Positions 29,109 to 37,605 of a stretch of DNA of 64,000 nucleotides are shown here, piece after piece (positions within the stretch are counted from its first letter, which is position 1; every line of letters begins with the position of its first letter). A program made the position numbers and the translations under genes. The notes under the pieces were generated by a model, which was not told the DNA's origin, did not search any database, and was given only the letters and a program-made list of their open reading frames with translations. Source of the DNA: Lyngbya sp. CCAP 1446/10 (GTDB taxonomy: Bacteria > Cyanobacteriota > Cyanobacteriia > Cyanobacteriales > Microcoleaceae); the NCBI RefSeq assembly GCF_026130175.1, contig NZ_JAIGNI010000008.1, positions 1 to 64,000 on the forward strand, read 5' to 3'.

Positions 29109-29588
29109 ATGAAAACTATTCCCGACCAAATTGCAGACATCAAAGAAAAACTGCCAGATTTCACTCCCACCCCTCCCGGTTTAAAAGCCCAAGTATCCAG
29201 CCACGACCTCAAAGCCCGCTTAGATTGGGGCGAACCCGGACTCACAATCATCGACGCGCGCGATTTTGAAAGCTTCGACAAAAGCCGCATTACCGGCGCC
29301 GTACCGATGCCAATCGACGAATTAGTGGAGCGCGCCAAATCCAGCCTAGAATTAGTTCGCGACATCTACATCTACGGCGAAAGCGACGAACAAACAGCAG
29401 AAGCCGCCAATCTTCTCCGCGCCGCCGGCTTTAGAAAAGTAGCCGAACTCAAAGGCGGAATTCCAGCTTGGAAAGCCATCGACGGCCCCATCGACGGCGC
29501 TGTAGAACACGGTAATCCCGGCCCCGACGCCTACAACGTTTTCTCTCGCCTGCAACAGCACGCCAAAGCCCAGAAAACCAACAAATAA
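29109..29588 (+). CDS. Rhodanese-fold protein lacking the active-site cysteine
   Basis: A 159-residue protein with a rhodanese-like domain: ISSHDLKARLDWGEPGLTIIDARD is typical (read as VSSHDLKARL... here), then SRITGAVPMP, and ELKGGIPAWKAIDGPID at the end. The active-site loop that should contain the persulfide Cys reads IYIYGESDEQTAEAANLLRAAGF and has no Cys, so sulfurtransferase activity is unlikely. Such inactive domains are usually regulatory or protein-binding. The start is ATG 29109 (MKTIPDQ), with GAAGAGA about nine bases upstream. The 96 extra codons of the longer frame are unlike the family and are left out. Confidence 0.85.
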   Translation: MKTIPDQIADIKEKLPDFTPTPPGLKAQVSSHDLKARLDWGEPGLTIIDARDFESFDKSRITGAVPMPIDELVERAKSSLELVRDIYIYGESDEQTAEAANLLRAAGFRKVAELKGGIPAWKAIDGPIDGAVEHGNPGPDAYNVFSRLQQHAKAQKTNK

Positions 29589-29605
29589 TCTCACAGAATA
29601 CCTAG

Positions 29606-29634
29606 ATACCCGACTTCTTGAAGATGTCGGGTAT
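29606..29634. terminator. Stem-loop downstream of the rhodanese-like gene
   Basis: ATACCCGAC, an 11-base loop, then GTCGGGTAT: a perfect 9-bp stem 18 bases after the stop codon. It is related to a dispersed CCCGACTTCTT..AAGAAGTCGGG palindrome, another copy of which lies at 38379. There is no clear T tract, so termination is plausible rather than certain. Confidence 0.55.
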
Positions 29635-29839
29635 TTAACAAAACAATTTGTTTGTAATAAGGACTGGAACCCTCTCTAAAAGCTTGTATTCACTCAGCAC
29701 TAAAGTCCTTAGTACAAATTTAATGGCGCTCGTATAACCGGACTATTTCTTAACAATCCTGGACGCAAAAAGTGCTGTGACACACTACTTATAGCCTAAG
29801 GTGCAGCGCCCTCTACATAAACAGTGCGTCCAAGACTAA

Positions 29840-30307
29840 TTAACACTCATTCCTCGCGTCCAAAAATGCTTTGACTTCCCTTAAAATTTGCCTATTCCCA
29901 TCAAAAGTAATCAGCTTAACTGCATCCTCAAAGGAAGTCCAAGCCGAATTTTGAACTTCCTCTACTTGCAACTGAACTTCCATTGAATTTACAAAAGCCA
30001 AAAAGTAAGTAACAGTCTTTTCAATTGATTCTCCTTCCTTCGCAGAGGAATAATGTTGCACCGAACTAGGCTTCCCTTCCTTAACAAAGGAATAACGTTC
30101 CACAAAACTAGGCTCCTCAAGCACTTCACAATCGCGGATGCCAGTTTCCTCATTAAACTCCCGCTTCGCCGTTTCTAGCGCCGATTCCCCCGGATTCGCG
30201 TGACCTTTGGGAAACGCCCAATGTCCGGCTTGATGTTGAATCAACAAAAATAAACTATCAGTTTCAGTCGCAAAAACTGGCACAATGCCAAAAGCTTCAT
30301 CTTTCAT
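29840..30307 (-). CDS. Nudix hydrolase (Ap4A-hydrolase-like) with internal 14-residue duplication
   Basis: A 155-residue Nudix pyrophosphatase with an intact Nudix box, GHANPGESALETAKREFNEETGI, which holds the metal-binding REFNEE. The preceding GHWAFPKGH fits the diadenosine tetraphosphate hydrolase subgroup, so a cleanup role for dinucleoside polyphosphates is likely. After the box, two tandem 42-bp units (30073-30114 and 30031-30072) encode PSFVERYSFVKEGK and PSSVQHYSSAKEGE, a recent duplication that lengthens one loop. The start is ATG 30307. Confidence 0.9.
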   Translation of the reverse strand: MKDEAFGIVPVFATETDSLFLLIQHQAGHWAFPKGHANPGESALETAKREFNEETGIRDCEVLEEPSFVERYSFVKEGKPSSVQHYSSAKEGESIEKTVTYFLAFVNSMEVQLQVEEVQNSAWTSFEDAVKLITFDGNRQILREVKAFLDARNEC

Positions 30308-30399
30308 CTTTCTTCTCTTTCCTATTAACTATCGTGTGCTTATTATAGTGCGCGAAGGTAGACTTCGTGTGCGTAGTCTCGAATTCTATTCGCCCGAAA

Positions 30400-31128
30400 C
30401 TACAATTCCCAACCCAACCGAGTCGGCTGTTCATAAACCCGCTTCAAAGTATTAACATCCCTCGCAGAAATAGCCGGAGGATTCCGCACCTGAGAAAAAT
30501 AAAGCACATCAGTTTCCAGCAAACTGTGGCCCCAAATTCCCAAAGCGTGTCCCAACTCGTGCCGCGCCGTCGCCGGAACATACTTACCCACTTGATTCGG
30601 ATTCAAATACACCGAAAACCGATGAGATAAAACAGTTTTATCCCCATCCCGACGATTGTACAACTCATAGGTAGATTCCCCAGAGCGCGATCGCAAAACC
30701 CCTTGACGCACAGGCGGAACCTGACGTAAAATTCTAATATCAGCCACCTCGGAACTATCCACCACTTCCAAAGGCAAATAAACCCCCCATTCCCGGACAA
30801 CATCCAAAACAGCCGTTATCCATGCTTGAGACTTATTAGCATCAACCGGATCAACATAAACCTGAATCGGAAACTTCGACCACAGCAAATGACCGACAGT
30901 CGGCGGTTTAACCTGGTCAAAATAATCACCGCTATCCGTTGCATCTTGCCAATTGGCCAGCATTGGCGGCAAAGCGTGAACCTGTGCAGCCGGCCAACTA
31001 TTCGCCAGAGGAGAAAGACTCACCGCCAGAGTATTAACCTGAGTAAAAATTATCAGGCTAAAACAACATAAAGCCAATCCAAAACCGAGCAGCAATCGAG
31101 CTTTTATCGTAACTTTCCACAACCGCAT
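30400..31128 (-). CDS. Matrixin-like (M10A) zinc metallopeptidase
   Basis: About 242 residues with an N-terminal signal anchor (LLLGFGLALCCFSLIIF). The C-terminal metzincin domain holds the zinc motif HELGHALGIWGH, and WSKFPIQVYVDP starts the fold. Matrixin-like proteins in cyanobacteria are mostly uncharacterised exported peptidases. The open frame begins at GTG 31140; ATG 31128 (MRLWKV) is preferred because it starts directly at the basic n-region of the signal. No clear Shine-Dalgarno precedes either, so the start is uncertain. It is preceded by secG about 110 bases away on the same strand. Confidence 0.85.
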   Translation of the reverse strand: MRLWKVTIKARLLLGFGLALCCFSLIIFTQVNTLAVSLSPLANSWPAAQVHALPPMLANWQDATDSGDYFDQVKPPTVGHLLWSKFPIQVYVDPVDANKSQAWITAVLDVVREWGVYLPLEVVDSSEVADIRILRQVPPVRQGVLRSRSGESTYELYNRRDGDKTVLSHRFSVYLNPNQVGKYVPATARHELGHALGIWGHSLLETDVLYFSQVRNPPAISARDVNTLKRVYEQPTRLGWEL

Positions 31129-31239
31129 TTTTATGACCACAGATACACAAAAACAAACGCAGATAAATTCAGATTATATCAACTTCATCTGCGTTCATCT
31201 GCGTTTATCTACCTACATCTGCCGTTAAAAATCCTAATC

Positions 31240-31479
31240 TTACAACTTAGGAGTCAACCAACCAGCACTCAAAATTACAGTCAAACCCATAAAAACAATA
31301 CACAAACCCCAAGTAATTCGGTTCAGAGTCGTTTCCGCACTCTTGGCGCTCGTAAACAATTGAGCTTGGCCACCAATCCCTCCAATGCCATCGCCTTTAG
31401 GACTGTGTAGCAACACCAAAATCACAAGTCCGAAAGCAGACAAAGACCAGATAACTTGTAACACAGCAACAATATTCAT
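31240..31479 (-). CDS. secG: Preprotein translocase subunit SecG
   Basis: A 79-residue protein with two membrane segments (VLQVIWSLSAFGLVILVLLH and WGLCIVFMGLTVILSAGWL) joined by the SecG loop SPKGDGIGGIGGQAQLF. It is the small accessory subunit of the SecYEG translocon in the cytoplasmic and thylakoid membranes. ATG 31479 with GAG seven bases upstream is preferred to the TTG at 31485. It lies just upstream of the matrixin gene and downstream of gpmI on the same strand; gpmI-secG adjacency is common in cyanobacteria. Confidence 0.93.
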   Translation of the reverse strand: MNIVAVLQVIWSLSAFGLVILVLLHSPKGDGIGGIGGQAQLFTSAKSAETTLNRITWGLCIVFMGLTVILSAGWLTPKL

Positions 31480-31502
31480 AAACAAACTCGGTAAGTGGGA
31501 AA

Positions 31503-31929
31503 CTCAGAGACTTTAGTCCTGAGAGGGAAACTCAGAGACTTTAGTCCTGAGAGGGAAGCGGCTCGGCGATTTCAATCGCGTTGAATCTTTCCATTACCGC
31601 CTTGGGATTGGTTGGTTCGGTGTGCTTTTGTACTACACTTTCAACGGGACAGTTACCGTTTCAAATCTCCCAATCCTGTACGCATAATGTTTGGCATTTC
31701 TGCCTCTCCCTTGCGGGGGTGATGTTAGCTTCGCCAATGTTATAAGGGCTTGTTGGGCTTGTGACACTGTTCCAGGGACTTTAGAACTGTTTAATCACAA
31801 GCGACAGAGCAGAAAACTAGCTTCGCATTCGCTGGTGTCGTGACCTAAATAACGTAGTCAGTTAAGACTTAGGCTGGTCAGAATAGCTTGTTAGATTTCT
31901 CTTTCAAGCTCAGTGGCTTTAGCCCTGAG
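31503..31929 (-). mobile_element. Putative IS200/IS605-like remnant bounded by covarying hairpins
   Basis: Three hairpins of one design occur here: CTCAG A GAC TTTA GTC CTGAG at 31503-31523 and again at 31531-31551, and CTCAG T GGC TTTA GCC CTGAG at 31909-31929. The G-C/A-T swap in the inner stem is compensated, so structure is conserved. Such subterminal hairpins without terminal inverted repeats are typical of IS200/IS605 (TnpB-type) elements and their short palindrome-associated derivatives. On the minus strand the interior resembles the decayed 3' end of a tnpB, with several stops and no intact frame. This is moderate inference only. Confidence 0.4.
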
Positions 31930-32094
31930 TTCCTGACAATTCGGGGTAATTGGTAATTAGTAATCGGTAATCTATGATTATATCAAATTTGGTCGATCGC
32001 ACACAACCTCACTTATGGACACAGCACTGCCTTTCCGAAAGTGTCAACAATCGCCTGGAAATCTTTGTATATCTCGTTCGCAGCCAAGGCCAGA

Positions 32095-32173
32095 TCCCCC
32101 CTAGCCCCCCTTAAGAAGGGGGGAACCGGAGTTTTCTCAAAGTCCCCCTTCTTAAGGGGGATTTAGGGGGTTC
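32095..32173. repeat. CCCCCTTAAG palindromic repeat (PLSKGG-type when coding)
   Basis: CCCCCCTTAAGAAGGGGGG and, 30 bases on, CCCCCTTCTTAAGGGGGATTTAGGGGG. These are two facing palindromes joined by AACCGGAGTTTTCTCAAAGT. Same family as 3187, 48681 and 53071, where it is in coding sequence. Confidence 0.75.
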
Positions 32174-32266
32174 TAGACTTGGATACAAACCAGAGATACA
32201 AAGGTTTTCAGCCTTAACTTGACACCTCTGGGCACGGTGCTGTGTCCCTGCGTGTATCCTGACTTG

Positions 32267-33868
32267 CTACAGCCGCACCCGCACCGGAGTGCGATTAGCG
32301 CGAACTTCAAACTCAGCCGGCTCAATCATAGAACGTCCCGTCATCTCCGGCGGCTGAGGCAACCTCAACAGCTCCAGAATCGTCGGCGCAATATCAGCCA
32401 AACAGCCGTCCGCCCTCAGAGGAACCTCAGTTCCATGAGCCGGAATCTTCAGACCTTCGCCCTCTATCAGAATAAACGGCACCGGATTAGTAGTGTGAGC
32501 AGTCCAAGGATTCCCATTCTCGTCGAACATCACCTCAGCATTTCCGTGGTCAGCAATAATAATTGCCGTTCCTCCAGCTTTACTAATGCCCGTCAACAGC
32601 CGCCCCAAACATTTATCCACAGTTTGAACCGCAATTATCGTCGCATCGATCATCCCCGTATGACCAACCATATCCGGGTTAGCGTAGTTAAGCACCACAA
32701 ACGAATAAATCCCCTTGGATAAAGCCGCCAGCGCCACATCCGTCACCTCAGCGGCGGACATTTCCGGCGCCTCATCGTAAGTCGCCACCATCGGACTCTG
32801 CACCAACTCCCGGTCTTCCCCCTCAAAAGGCTCTTCCAGACCGCCATTAAAAAAATAAGTCACATGAGCGTACTTTTCAGTTTCCGCCGTCCGCAACTGC
32901 CGCAAACCGTGCTTAGAAATCACCTCGCCCAGAATATTGTTCAAATTCTGCGGTTCAAAAGCCACGAGTACCGACGACAGTTTTGGGTCGTACTGAGTAA
33001 AACTCGCAAACGCCAGTGGCTCAATTAACTGCCGTTCAAACCCATTGAAATCGGGCGCTACAAAGGCCTGAGTCAACTCTCTAGCCCTGTCCGGGCGAAA
33101 ATTGAAGAAAATCATCCCATCCCCGGATGCCACAGATCCTGGGGTAATCCGAGTCGGAATCGCAAACTCGTCGGTCACTCCTTCAGCATAGGATGCCTGC
33201 AACACATTAACTGCCGATCGACCATCAGGTGCGCCCTCAATCGTCATCACCTCGTAAGCCCGCTGCACCCGATCCCAGCGTTTGTCCCTGTCCATCGCGT
33301 AATAGCGGCCGCTGATGGTAGCAATCCGACCCACTCCTACCTGTTTGATATAACCTTCAATCTTGCCTAGAGCTTCCACGCCCTCTTTCGGAGTAGTATC
33401 GCGGCCGTCTGTAATCGCGTGGATACAAACCTCAGAAATTCCCTGTGCCTTTGCTAGCTTTAGCAAACCCAAAATATGACTCAGATGCGAGTGTACTCCG
33501 CCCTCGGAACAAAGACCAGTCAGGTGCAACTTGCCGCCCCGACGGCGCACTTCCTTGCAAAGTTTAACCAGCGCCCGGTTTTCGAGCAAAGAACCATCTT
33601 CGACAGCATCCGAGATCCTTACCAACTCTTGAGGAACCACGCGGCCTGCGCCCAGATTTAAGTGACCGACTTCCGAGTTGCCCATTTGCCCGTCTGGAAG
33701 CCCTACCGCCCGGCCCGATGTGTGAATCAGAGTTCTGGGATAAGCTGCCCAGAGACTGTCCATCACGGGTGTTTTCGCTAAGGCGATCGCATTTCCGTCT
33801 TTTGCTTCACGATAACCCCAGCCGTCTAGAATAATCAGCACTACAGGAGATACAGAGGTTTGTGCCAT
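32267..33868 (-). CDS. gpmI: 2,3-bisphosphoglycerate-independent phosphoglycerate mutase
   Basis: Mn-dependent enzyme that interconverts 3- and 2-phosphoglycerate in glycolysis and gluconeogenesis. The 533-residue protein has the alkaline-phosphatase-fold metal site (LIILDGWGYRE), the phosphoserine loop GQMGNSEVGHLNLGAGR with the catalytic Ser, VHAITDGRDTTP-like text (IHAITDGRDTTPKEG), the ISGRYYAMDRD motif, and the second metal site IADHGNAE...HTTNPVPFIL. The start is ATG 33868 (MAQTSVSPV). It is transcribed toward secG. Confidence 0.97.
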   Translation of the reverse strand: MAQTSVSPVVLIILDGWGYREAKDGNAIALAKTPVMDSLWAAYPRTLIHTSGRAVGLPDGQMGNSEVGHLNLGAGRVVPQELVRISDAVEDGSLLENRALVKLCKEVRRRGGKLHLTGLCSEGGVHSHLSHILGLLKLAKAQGISEVCIHAITDGRDTTPKEGVEALGKIEGYIKQVGVGRIATISGRYYAMDRDKRWDRVQRAYEVMTIEGAPDGRSAVNVLQASYAEGVTDEFAIPTRITPGSVASGDGMIFFNFRPDRARELTQAFVAPDFNGFERQLIEPLAFASFTQYDPKLSSVLVAFEPQNLNNILGEVISKHGLRQLRTAETEKYAHVTYFFNGGLEEPFEGEDRELVQSPMVATYDEAPEMSAAEVTDVALAALSKGIYSFVVLNYANPDMVGHTGMIDATIIAVQTVDKCLGRLLTGISKAGGTAIIIADHGNAEVMFDENGNPWTAHTTNPVPFILIEGEGLKIPAHGTEVPLRADGCLADIAPTILELLRLPQPPEMTGRSMIEPAEFEVRANRTPVRVRL

Positions 33869-34637
33869 GCGAATACCTATTTACAATAATTAATTTCTCG
33901 ATCGTCATGATTTCCGATTTTGCGGAACATCTTCCGCTCATCAGTTTACAGATTTTTGACGCTTCGGCCCAACAATCCCAACCAAAATTCCCTCAGCCGC
34001 AGCATTTTGGGAACTAATTTCAAGCTGCTTTGCTGTTTGTTTAATTGATTGCCTTGCCTTGAACTGTGAATCTAAACTCTGAGACTGTTACCCGATCGCA
34101 TCAACAGCGGGCGGATTTTCACATAGAGTTTAACGGTCTGTGGGTCTTGAAACACTCAAAACGATACCACACTTGGCTGCGTTTTGCTACTGCCTCAAGA
34201 AATAAATTCAACTACAAATTGCCTGTTTTGACTCCGATGCTGTTATGCGATCGAGGTGCTGAGAACTCACATCGGGCAAGAATTTCATCAACTTAGTTTT
34301 TGGCTGATTTGATTGAGCCTGCACATCACCGCCCCACTGAGCCAACTGCCACCGCAGCGGCCGCAGAAATAATTTGGGCGATCGCGCTCATCCGCTGGAG
34401 AATCACTTTTCCTACCATAGAAATGCCTTGATTGATTCAATAATGTCGAAAAGCGCTCGGCATTAAAATCCTAACCGGTTGCGAAAACCCAACGCCCCTC
34501 CAATATCAAATCGTCAAGATTAACTTGGCAATTTTCAAGTGATCGCATAACATCGAACAGATAAACTTAAAACGACAACCTGCTTTAATTGTAGAGTCTG
34601 GTTGGCGCGGAAATTAAGCATTTAGGGGCGATCGGCA
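33869..34637. other. Divergent 770-base intergenic region, nothing identified
   Basis: It separates gpmI (-) and the Pro-rich lipoprotein gene (+). A 76-codon open frame at 34066-34296 lacks a ribosome-binding site and any recognisable domain. No dispersed repeat of the families found elsewhere was seen. It presumably contains promoters for both neighbours. Confidence 0.4.
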
Positions 34638-36533
34638 ATGCACAAACTTTTATATTTTGCGACTATAGGACTACTAGCTTTCTCGATCGGAGGCTGCGGC
34701 GACGGAGGCAGCAACACAGCCAGTCCCAGCCCCAGTCCCAGTACAGCTTCTCCGTCTCCGGCAGCCTCCGGCAGCCCCACCCCAGGAACTCAGACTTTTT
34801 CGTCCCCAATCGTCGCGGCCCAGCCACCAGGGTTAATTCGATCGACCAATCCCGACGAACGCGCCAGACAAGCTCAAACAGGCATTGGCGACAACAAGAA
34901 CCAGGCTAAAAAAACACCCGCTGGTCAGCCCCTATCCCAAGGCCCATTGACGCCAGCCAATACCGGTCTGTCAGACCCCTTTGCAGTCCTTCCCCCGATC
35001 GCAGTTCAAAACCCAGCCGGATCTGCCGAAGTCGCAGCAGGGCCGATGACAGTCAATCTGTTGCCCAAACTGCCACAGCGACTGGTTGCCACGATCCCTA
35101 CACTGCCAGAGCTATCCCGCCCAGTCCAAATTGGAGGAACTAAGCTCAGAGGCCCGGCCGCTCCCCAAATCAATCTCAGCCCGACAGCAAAAGGCGTTGT
35201 CAGCGAGTTCAGGACGCTTCAGGCTCTGCTGGATGACACCACAAAATATTCTGAGTACGGTACGGATCTGGGGACATTAGTCAGGACTATTTACGGAAAA
35301 GAAGGAGAAAAGAATTCAACCAGACGAGAGTTACTCCTAACTAACCGGCCATTCTTCCGAAGAATAGAAAAGACCCTGGATGAATATGTGACAGCCTCTA
35401 GGTTGTGGAACCTTTACGGAGACAAATCACCTGCTGATGCTCTCCGGTGTTCCATCGTGCCCGAAATTGCAGAGGCAATTGAGGTATATCGACCGCCGAC
35501 AGAAAGAAGGGGGGAACTGTCCTGCGTGACGCGAATAAATTTGCTGCAAGCAGTTTGGCGGCAGGGCAAGAATAGACTTGATGCAGCCGTCCGCGATCAA
35601 GACTATGAGGGGCGAACCATAGCAAAAGCACCTATTCTGCCAGTTCTATCCGAAACCCCGACAAATCCTGAGCCCGCAGGCGAGAAGGCCCTAGGTCGGG
35701 AAGTAGCCTCGTTGCCACAACTACCAGGGCTAAACCCCCCGCCAGTAGGACGCCGCCCAGCAGGAAATCCGCTAATAGCAGCCAGACAATTAGGAGATCC
35801 TTCTCTGCCGGGAGGCGAAGGCGCGCAAGTTGGCTCGCCGCGCCAAGTTCCAGCGCTGAATGCTCCGAATTTGGGCCGTCGCGCCGCCGGCGAGCCTAGC
35901 CTGCCCGGAGGAGATGGCTCGCAAATAGGCTCGCCGCGCCAAGTTCCGGGGCTAAATACGCCGAACTTGGGCAGTCGTCGTCAAACTCCAGCAACAACTG
36001 CCGGTACAAATCCGCGTACCGCTACGAATCCGCGTACCGCTACGAATCCGCGTACCGCTACGAATCCGCGCCGTCCAGCACCCCCGCGGCCGCCCCAGCC
36101 AATTGCAGCTAGACCCCTAGGAGTGCCGAATCTGCCACCGCTGCCAGTAGATAAGCGCCCGCCCCAGTGGGTAGACCCCAATCCGCCTCCGATCCAGCAA
36201 GCGCCGGCAGTTCCTCCACCGCCTTCTACCGACCTCGCTACAGGTACTGAAGTCAGCGGGGTAGTAAAAGTTGGGAACGAGACCCAAGTGATTGTTAGAG
36301 TACCGAGTGAACCAACAAGTCGATATGTCAAAGTAGGACAACGACTGTCTAACGGGCAAGTTTTGGTGAAGCGGGTTGATCTTAAGTCAGGAGGAGATCC
36401 GATCGTGATTCTGGAGCAAAACGGCGTTGAGGTAGCCAAATCAGTTGGGGAAAAAGCCCCAAGTCGCGATCAAAAACCTGTGAATGCCGTGATTAGCCGT
36501 ATGCCAAATGCTAATAAGGTGACGGGGCGCTAA
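34638..36533 (+). CDS. Pro-rich lipoprotein with internal repeats and C-terminal PilP-like domain
   Basis: A 631-residue exported protein. Its N-terminus is a lipoprotein signal (LLAFSIGGC) followed by a Ser/Pro-rich linker. A mid-region (about 180-330) is likely a folded domain of unknown type. Then comes a long Pro/Gly/Arg-rich stretch with a duplicated unit PGGEGAQVGSPRQVPALNAPNLG/PGGDGSQIGSPRQVPGLNTPNLG (shortened here) and a run of TNPRTA repeats. The last 90 residues (VSGVVKVGNETQVIVRVPSE, YVKVGQRLSNGQVLVKRV, VILEQNGVEV) look like the PilP/GspC-type domain seen in cyanobacterial pilus-related proteins; that link is tentative. A terminator follows at 36562. Confidence 0.75.
   Translation: MHKLLYFATIGLLAFSIGGCGDGGSNTASPSPSPSTASPSPAASGSPTPGTQTFSSPIVAAQPPGLIRSTNPDERARQAQTGIGDNKNQAKKTPAGQPLSQGPLTPANTGLSDPFAVLPPIAVQNPAGSAEVAAGPMTVNLLPKLPQRLVATIPTLPELSRPVQIGGTKLRGPAAPQINLSPTAKGVVSEFRTLQALLDDTTKYSEYGTDLGTLVRTIYGKEGEKNSTRRELLLTNRPFFRRIEKTLDEYVTASRLWNLYGDKSPADALRCSIVPEIAEAIEVYRPPTERRGELSCVTRINLLQAVWRQGKNRLDAAVRDQDYEGRTIAKAPILPVLSETPTNPEPAGEKALGREVASLPQLPGLNPPPVGRRPAGNPLIAARQLGDPSLPGGEGAQVGSPRQVPALNAPNLGRRAAGEPSLPGGDGSQIGSPRQVPGLNTPNLGSRRQTPATTAGTNPRTATNPRTATNPRTATNPRRPAPPRPPQPIAARPLGVPNLPPLPVDKRPPQWVDPNPPPIQQAPAVPPPPSTDLATGTEVSGVVKVGNETQVIVRVPSEPTSRYVKVGQRLSNGQVLVKRVDLKSGGDPIVILEQNGVEVAKSVGEKAPSRDQKPVNAVISRMPNANKVTGR
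36006..36070. repeat. 18-bp tandem repeat within the Pro-rich lipoprotein gene
   Basis: About 3.5 copies of ACGAATCCGCGTACCGCT, encoding Thr-Asn-Pro-Arg-Thr-Ala. The copies are nearly identical at the DNA level, which indicates recent slippage and a probably variable number of units between strains. Confidence 0.85.
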
Positions 36534-36561
36534 AAATTGACGATCGAGCCGGAAAAATGCT

Positions 36562-36593
36562 AAAGGCAAAAACTCTTAATTTTTGCCTTTTTG
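36562..36593 (+). terminator. Intrinsic terminator after the Pro-rich lipoprotein gene
   Basis: AAAGGCAAAAA, loop CTCTTAA, TTTTTGCCTTT then TTGT. The stem-loop begins about 28 bases after the stop codon at 36533 and carries its own T run. Confidence 0.75.
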
Positions 36594-36750
36594 TATCCAG
36601 GTCTGATATCCGAGTCTGAAAGTAAACTTAATATAGAGTTAGTGAAGCTCTGAAAAATCACCATTAGGTATGAAAAAATATGGGATATTTCAGCAAGTCT
36701 TAGCTTCTCTAAAATCTCTATTACTATTTTGAAGTCAAAGGAGATTTCCC

Positions 36751-37503
36751 ATGCTCGGTTCAATTCAAAAATTAGGGATGGCGATATTAGTTGCTTCTTG
36801 TATCGGCGGCGTCGCTAATCTCTTTAATCCCCAGCCCTCAATGGCTCAACCAAAAGACGAAGCAAAAAAAGAAGAAGGCAAACGCCCTCCCGTCTGCCAA
36901 GGCAACCCTCCTACTGGGAGAGTGAAATGTAATTATGAGGGGGCCGACAACTACGAGGGAGACTTCGTGAACGGCTTGCCCGACGGCAGGGGGCTCTATG
37001 TATACGCTAATGGCGATCGCTACGAAGGACAGTTTAGGAATGGAGTTCCTAATGGTAGAGGGACATTCATTTTTAAAGATGATGCCCGCTACACAGGCGT
37101 GTTCCAAGACGGCACGATGAGATCGGGGACTGTGGTTTTTGCCAACGGCGAGCGCTACGTTGGAGAGTTCGCAGTCGTGATCAACGTGACAACTAAAGTC
37201 ATTAGTAGTCAACCTGCTGGGCGGGGTCAGTTTTTTTACTCTAACGGCGATCGCTACGAAGGACAATTCTTTGCAGGCTCGCCCTTTGGGCCTGGGGTAT
37301 TAGTACGCAAAGACGGTACTCGCTGCTCTGGTAGGTTTTTTAATCCAGAACTTGATGCTTCTGTTACCTGCAATTATCCTAACGGCACGCGCTATGAAGG
37401 AGAATTGCGCAAGGGACTGCCTCATGGTGTCGGGACGATGATCGATGTTAATGGCAGACGCTTTCCTGGGGTATTCCGTAACGGCAAACCCGGACTGTCG
37501 TAA
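36751..37503 (+). CDS. Secreted MORN-repeat protein (copy 1)
   Basis: A 250-residue protein with a signal peptide ending ..PQPSMAQ and about eight MORN units (GDRYEGQFRNGVPNGRGTFIF, TRYEGELRKGLPHGVGTM). Each unit is roughly 23 residues and often carries the GDRYEG core. Four Cys lie outside the repeat cores (VCQG, VKCNYEG, TRCSG, VTCNYPNG), perhaps for disulfides in the periplasm. MORN proteins form flat beta-sheets that bind membranes or lipids; a periplasmic or surface role is inferred. AAGGAG lies nine bases before ATG 36751. It is followed 103 bases later by a paralogue. Confidence 0.88.
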   Translation: MLGSIQKLGMAILVASCIGGVANLFNPQPSMAQPKDEAKKEEGKRPPVCQGNPPTGRVKCNYEGADNYEGDFVNGLPDGRGLYVYANGDRYEGQFRNGVPNGRGTFIFKDDARYTGVFQDGTMRSGTVVFANGERYVGEFAVVINVTTKVISSQPAGRGQFFYSNGDRYEGQFFAGSPFGPGVLVRKDGTRCSGRFFNPELDASVTCNYPNGTRYEGELRKGLPHGVGTMIDVNGRRFPGVFRNGKPGLS

Positions 37504-37605
37504 AGGATAAATTGAGCTGTCAAGGCAAGTTTTGACAGGACATCAGACAAAAGGCAAAGGACAAAGCAAGATAATATCCAGAAACGCATAGGAGAAAATT
37601 GATTA

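Larger units (their letters stand above)
31480..32266. other. 790-base region between gpmI and secG: IS-like remnant plus repeat
   Basis: No gene is supported. It holds the putative IS200/IS605-like remnant at 31503-31929, an AATTGGTAATTAGTAATCGG low-complexity run near 31940-31970, and the CCCCCTTAAG palindromic repeat at 32095-32173. If gpmI and secG form an ancestral operon, this insertion-rich spacer now separates them. Confidence 0.55.

Noticed and set aside
31486-31930. tmRNA or other known structured RNA between secG and gpmI
   Set aside because: None of the conserved tmRNA ends was found; the hairpins fit an IS-type remnant better.
34066-34296. 76-codon frame upstream of the Pro-rich lipoprotein gene
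   Set aside because: No Shine-Dalgarno, no family features; the frame lies in an AT-rich promoter-like region.
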